Below are positions 61,077-64,000 of a stretch of 64,000 nt of DNA, in pieces. The stretch is taken from positions 5,615-69,614 of the forward strand of contig MNCI01027457.1 of NCBI GenBank assembly GCA_015680685.1, in the 5' to 3' direction. The notes under the pieces are model-generated. The model ran no database searches, was not told the origin of the DNA, and saw only the letters and a list, made by a program, of their open reading frames with translations. The number at the start of each line of letters is the position of its first letter. Positions within the stretch are counted from its first letter, which is position 1. The position numbers were made by a program, and so were the translations under genes. Origin of the DNA: Gnetum montanum (lineage: Eukaryota; Streptophyta; Gnetopsida; Gnetales; Gnetaceae).

Positions 61077-62720
61077 TTACTCTTTGAACAAGCTTGAATT
61101 AAGTGCATATAGCCTAGATTCTTGCAAGTGGACCATAATAGAACAACATCCCTTTGGATGTTCATACAAGCACACATTGCATCCTTTCTTTTCCTCTAAA
61201 TTTGAGTCAATGTACCCTTCAATGATAGCAACTCTTCTTTTATGCTTATAACTTTCTTGTCCATTAGCTCTTTTCTTCTTCCTTTCCTTGCCCCTATTAG
61301 GTTCTTGTTTAGCCTTTTCTCCCATAGTCTTTAGGACTATAATAAACTTTTCATCCATTAAATACTAAACATTCTCTACCTTAGCCACTATATTATTGAC
61401 TAATTTTTGAATAGGTAGAGTCTTTCTAGATGACATATTCTAAGGGTTTATCCTCTTTCTTGTCACATAGCTGCACATCTTTCTTCCTAATTGATGGACC
61501 TCTATTATATTCTTCAGCTAACTCTCTCTTCTTTAGTTCTCCTTCCTCCTTTGCAACTTGTTTAATTAATCTCTAAATGTGATGGATAGTTAATTTTGAT
61601 AATATTCCTTTGGCATAAACCCCAATAGTTTCTCTGGTTTTTCTCCATAACCCATCTACAATATGCCTGAGCTATTCCCTTGGAGAAAATCCATGTCCTA
61701 GGAATCTATGAAATAGTGAATAGTATCTATCCCTTGCTACATCAAGGGTCTCATGAGTCCCTTGCTTCCATCCCTAGATATATTTTCTTAACTTGGACAC
61801 TCACAAATAAGTTTGATATTTAGTGTTGAAGAGTTCAAGCATGGTACTCCAAGGTTTGACTAATTCAGGTTCTAGTGACCTATACTAGCTCTCTACCTTC
61901 TTCACAAGTATTCTAGGAAATAACTTTAACTTTTGCCAATCATTTTTGGTATTTTATAGGGTTCAAGCATCATGGAAAGCTTGAAGGTGATGTTGTGGAT
62001 TAGCATTGTAGCCACCTTTAAATCTTAACATATTGTTCATGTGAAGTCATTTAATTCAACTATCCCTCAAATGCCTAGTTGGGATGTGAATAGCTTCCTA
62101 GATGTAGTAGCACACCCTTCTATGCTCATCCCTTTCATAATTTCTATCATCCCTTCATCTATGTTGTTCATAATCTTAATCTTCCAAATTGAAATGCCCT
62201 GCATAACAATTATGATGATCATGGTGATCATGAGTTCTTCTTTCTTCCCTATCATGGTCCTTGTACTTTCACCTCCTTCGATCAGAGTCTTCTGATGATC
62301 GTGAGGATGCAAGTGAGGCAATAGAAGAATGATGCCAACTTATCCTCCTATGATGAATATGATGTTCTTCTCTATGGAATTTAGCATAAACTCTTGGCCT
62401 TGAGTTCTACCTATGTCTTGAGTCTTTTTCCTCCCTCCTAAGCATTTCTACTAATTTAGAGTATGATTTATTCTTGATAAGTTCATCTAATCGAATGACA
62501 AGAATTTGGAGCTAGAACTCATGATTGTGATGGAGTTGTTTAGTAATGAATGCATCTCCATCAAGCTCCTCCAAGATAATAGTAGAATTAACTATCTTTC
62601 CTTTGTCATGTTCATGTCTTGCCTCCATGGCATGGTCCTTTCTTAACTACTCCTCAATAGGATCATATGATCAGGTCATGTATTTGGTTTCATATGATCC
62701 TTTAATTGCTTCACTTAGTT
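61077..62720 (-). pseudogene. TE-E gag with zinc knuckle, decayed
   Basis: N-terminal part (62720-62330): EARHEHDKGKIVNSTIILEE, then ELIKNKSYSKLVEMLRR and a His/Arg-rich stretch. Core retrotransposon gag domain (about 62040-61600): FKGGYNANPQHHLQAFHDA, LFPRILVKKVES-YRSLEPE, HETLDVARDRYYSLFHRFLG. The basic 61077-61358 frame has CNVCLYEHPKGC, a degenerate CCHC zinc knuckle (C-x2-C-x3-H-x3-C). Gag packages element RNA. Stops break the frame. The plus-strand ORF at 62041-62295 is a shadow. Confidence 0.8.
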
Positions 62721-63010
62721 TCATACCCTTGAGAGTAATTTGGAGCATAATGGATGCTAAACATCTTGGTGTTAAAACAACATTCCCTTGAAGATCTCTC
62801 CATATTAACTAGTCATCTAGATGAAATATGAATGTAAAATCAAAATAGTAAGAATCATAATGAGCATATGAGATTCTTGTCTACATTAGAATACTCTAGA
62901 ATTCTTCTTCTTCAATTCTATCACTACTTCTCTTAGTATTATGAGGTTTGACTTGGTGTTCCAAGTACAATGAACTTTGTTGAATCAATTACTAAGCATA
63001 CATTGACTTG

Positions 63011-63028
63011 TCCTTGGCAATGATGCCA
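63011..63028 (-). other. TE-E primer binding site (tRNA-Asp type)
   Basis: The minus strand reads TGGCATCATTGCCAAGGA. Plant tRNA-Asp PBS is TGGCGCCGTTGCCGGGGA. All five differences are G-to-A or C-to-T. It lies one base from the LTR end. The Asp primer is common in Athila elements. Confidence 0.85.
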
Positions 63029-63029
63029 A

Positions 63030-63909
63030 TGATGAGCAATGGAGTAATCCAACACCCAACCATACAAGATATGAGTGCTCATGTGTAGCGTGGTCAAATT
63101 TCATGGATGAGGCAATGTGATAATGCTAGTCATTGGTTCAATTTTAGAATCATTATCTTCCCATGTAAAGCTAGTATAATCTAAGCATATGGTTTAGCTC
63201 TCAATGAGATGTATGATATATTAATGTTGGTAGGCCATAACTCCTAGCTATGATGGTAAAGTGTGGAAATGATTCTAAGTCTAAGGAAAATGATAAAATA
63301 GTCTACCCTAGCCTAGAATGATGAGCATTCATTCCTATCTTACCATACATGCCTTGGGCTCATCTAACCATTACTAGGATTACCAAGTGAGTTTACTACT
63401 AAGAGAATCACGTGAAACCACTAATGGGTTACCAAACGATTACACTTAATGCTCAAAACTAGTCATACTCATTTTGCTTTACTATGAATAAGTACTTAGA
63501 AATGTAATTGATTAAATTAGGAAATAGTAAGAATTATGCTAAGTAAAACAATAAAGCTAAGTGTATTCTATAATGATGAAAAGTAATCTTGATCTTTATT
63601 TCTATCATAAATTGTGCCTAAGTACACTTCACTTCAATAAAGACTCCAAAAAACAACTCAACATCACACTATGGGCATTCACTCTATTACTAAAACTACA
63701 AAAATAAACTACAAGAGTCTACCTAAGGATGGAATAAAAAATTTATTCAATTGTGTGCCTAAGTGTCTTATTTAGAGGTAGGCACATGTGGAGCAATATC
63801 GGATATCTAACATCAAAGCTTATGTCCCAATATCAAGGATCCAATATCATGGCTCCAATATCAAATGTGCAATATCGTAGCTAGTGAAAACCATGATTGA
63901 TCAAATACA
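63030..63909 (-). repeat. TE-E 5' LTR
   Basis: On the minus strand it starts TGTATTTGATCAATCATGG at 63909, holds the 14-bp repeat block (63793-63882), and ends TTGCTCATCA at 63030. Only 63030-63545 has a direct counterpart at the left end (54038-54600). Confidence 0.82.
63793..63882 (-). repeat. 14-bp repeat block, copy 2 (in LTR)
   Basis: Plus-strand units: gcaatatcggatat, ctaacatcaaagct, (tatgtc) ccaatatcaaggat, ccaatatcatggct, ccaatatcaaatgt, gcaatatcgtagct. Near the U3 start, so an enhancer-like repeat is possible. Confidence 0.85.
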
Positions 63910-64000
63910 GTGGTTGTTGTTGGAAAAATGAAAATTCCAAGAATTCCAATGTTGCACTTATGCCTAGGTCTTGGTGGTAACTATGCTGGCTACTATAGCA
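63910..64000 (-). repeat. TE-D LTR, continuation after TE-E
   Basis: The reverse complement (TGCTATAGTAGCCAGCATAG...) matches 51495-51585 of the TE-C LTR. About 320 bp of the LTR should lie beyond the window end. Confidence 0.85.

Larger units (their letters stand above)
54038..63909 (-). mobile_element. TE-E: non-autonomous Athila-like gypsy element, minus strand
   Basis: The terminal direct repeat begins TGATGAGCAATGGA at 54038 and 63030. The right LTR runs 63030-63909 (TG...CA on the minus strand). PBS 63011-63028 fits tRNA-Asp. Gag (61077-62720) and protease (60040-60430) follow. No RT, RNase H or integrase motif was found in 57400-60000. A long sense ORF (54636-57386) lies before the left LTR remnant. 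It splits the TE-D LTR. Target duplication is not discernible (ACTAT left, GTGGT right). The DLG protease site and Asp PBS suggest the Athila side of the Tat/Athila group. Confidence 0.82.

Noticed and set aside
62041-62321. Overlapping ORFs on both strands rich in Met/Ile
   Set aside because: Low-complexity 'atcat' sequence inside TE-E gag; only the minus strand fits gag, and in another frame.
1-64000. CRISPR array, operons, ribosome binding sites or tRNA/rRNA genes
   Set aside because: The sequence is plant nuclear repeat DNA; tandem repeats lack CRISPR geometry, and no tRNA or rRNA signature was seen beyond PBS sites.

Overview
The window is a nested stack of old, decayed plant LTR retrotransposons. 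I see no intact protein-coding gene, no host gene and no RNA gene. It looks like intergenic heterochromatin of a plant with a large, TE-rich genome. The reading frames are broken and AT-rich, and TAG stops often sit where related copies have Gln or Trp codons. I cannot name the species; a gymnosperm or other giant-genome seed plant would fit, but that is inference.

Five insertions can be reconstructed, named here TE-A to TE-E. TE-A (minus strand, about 696-20404) is complete and sits inside the 5' LTR of TE-B. TE-B (plus strand) has its 5' LTR split into 1-695 and 20405-20857, and its 3' LTR is 38359-39864; its first ~360 bp lie left of the window. TE-B itself interrupts the 5' LTR of TE-C (plus strand; LTR remnant 39865-41087, 3' LTR 51172-52872). 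Only 6 bp after TE-C comes an LTR of the same family in opposite orientation (TE-D, 52879-54037 and 63910 to the window end). TE-E, an unrelated minus-strand element (54038-63909), splits that LTR.

TE-A, TE-B and TE-C belong to one Ty3/gypsy group. They share a primer binding site (TGGCRCTAGAAGGAGGGCC-like), gag, and an aspartic protease ending in a (I/V)LGRPWLA-type motif. TE-A and TE-B have pol with RT, a gypsy RNase H, a second RNase H with a HFDGAS-type motif, and an integrase with H2C2 finger and core. Two RNases H point to the Tat lineage (Tat/Ogre/Retand). The unusual part is the 7-10 kb between protease and RT. In TE-A and TE-B it holds an antisense, apparently multi-exon gene (10137-13745 plus; 25113-28720 minus), recognisably the same protein in both. 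In TE-B and TE-C it also holds tandem arrays with a period near 185 bp. Blocks of a CCTTAAACTAGCA motif mark the module boundaries. TE-C has lost RT and most of integrase.

TE-E differs. Its PBS fits tRNA-Asp after only C-to-T/G-to-A changes, its protease has a DLG active site, and no RT or integrase was found. A long sense ORF (54636-57386, MAPKRG... to ...EEPPPPETT) lies next to the 3' LTR, downstream of a 14-bp repeat block and TATA box that resemble the start of the other LTR. Either the LTR of this family carries an ORF, or the copy is rearranged.

One probable assembly fault stands out: a perfect 199-bp inverted repeat (42410-42608 and 42726-42924) whose two arms each end exactly at an N. 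All identities are by-eye comparisons within the window; no alignments or database searches were run.
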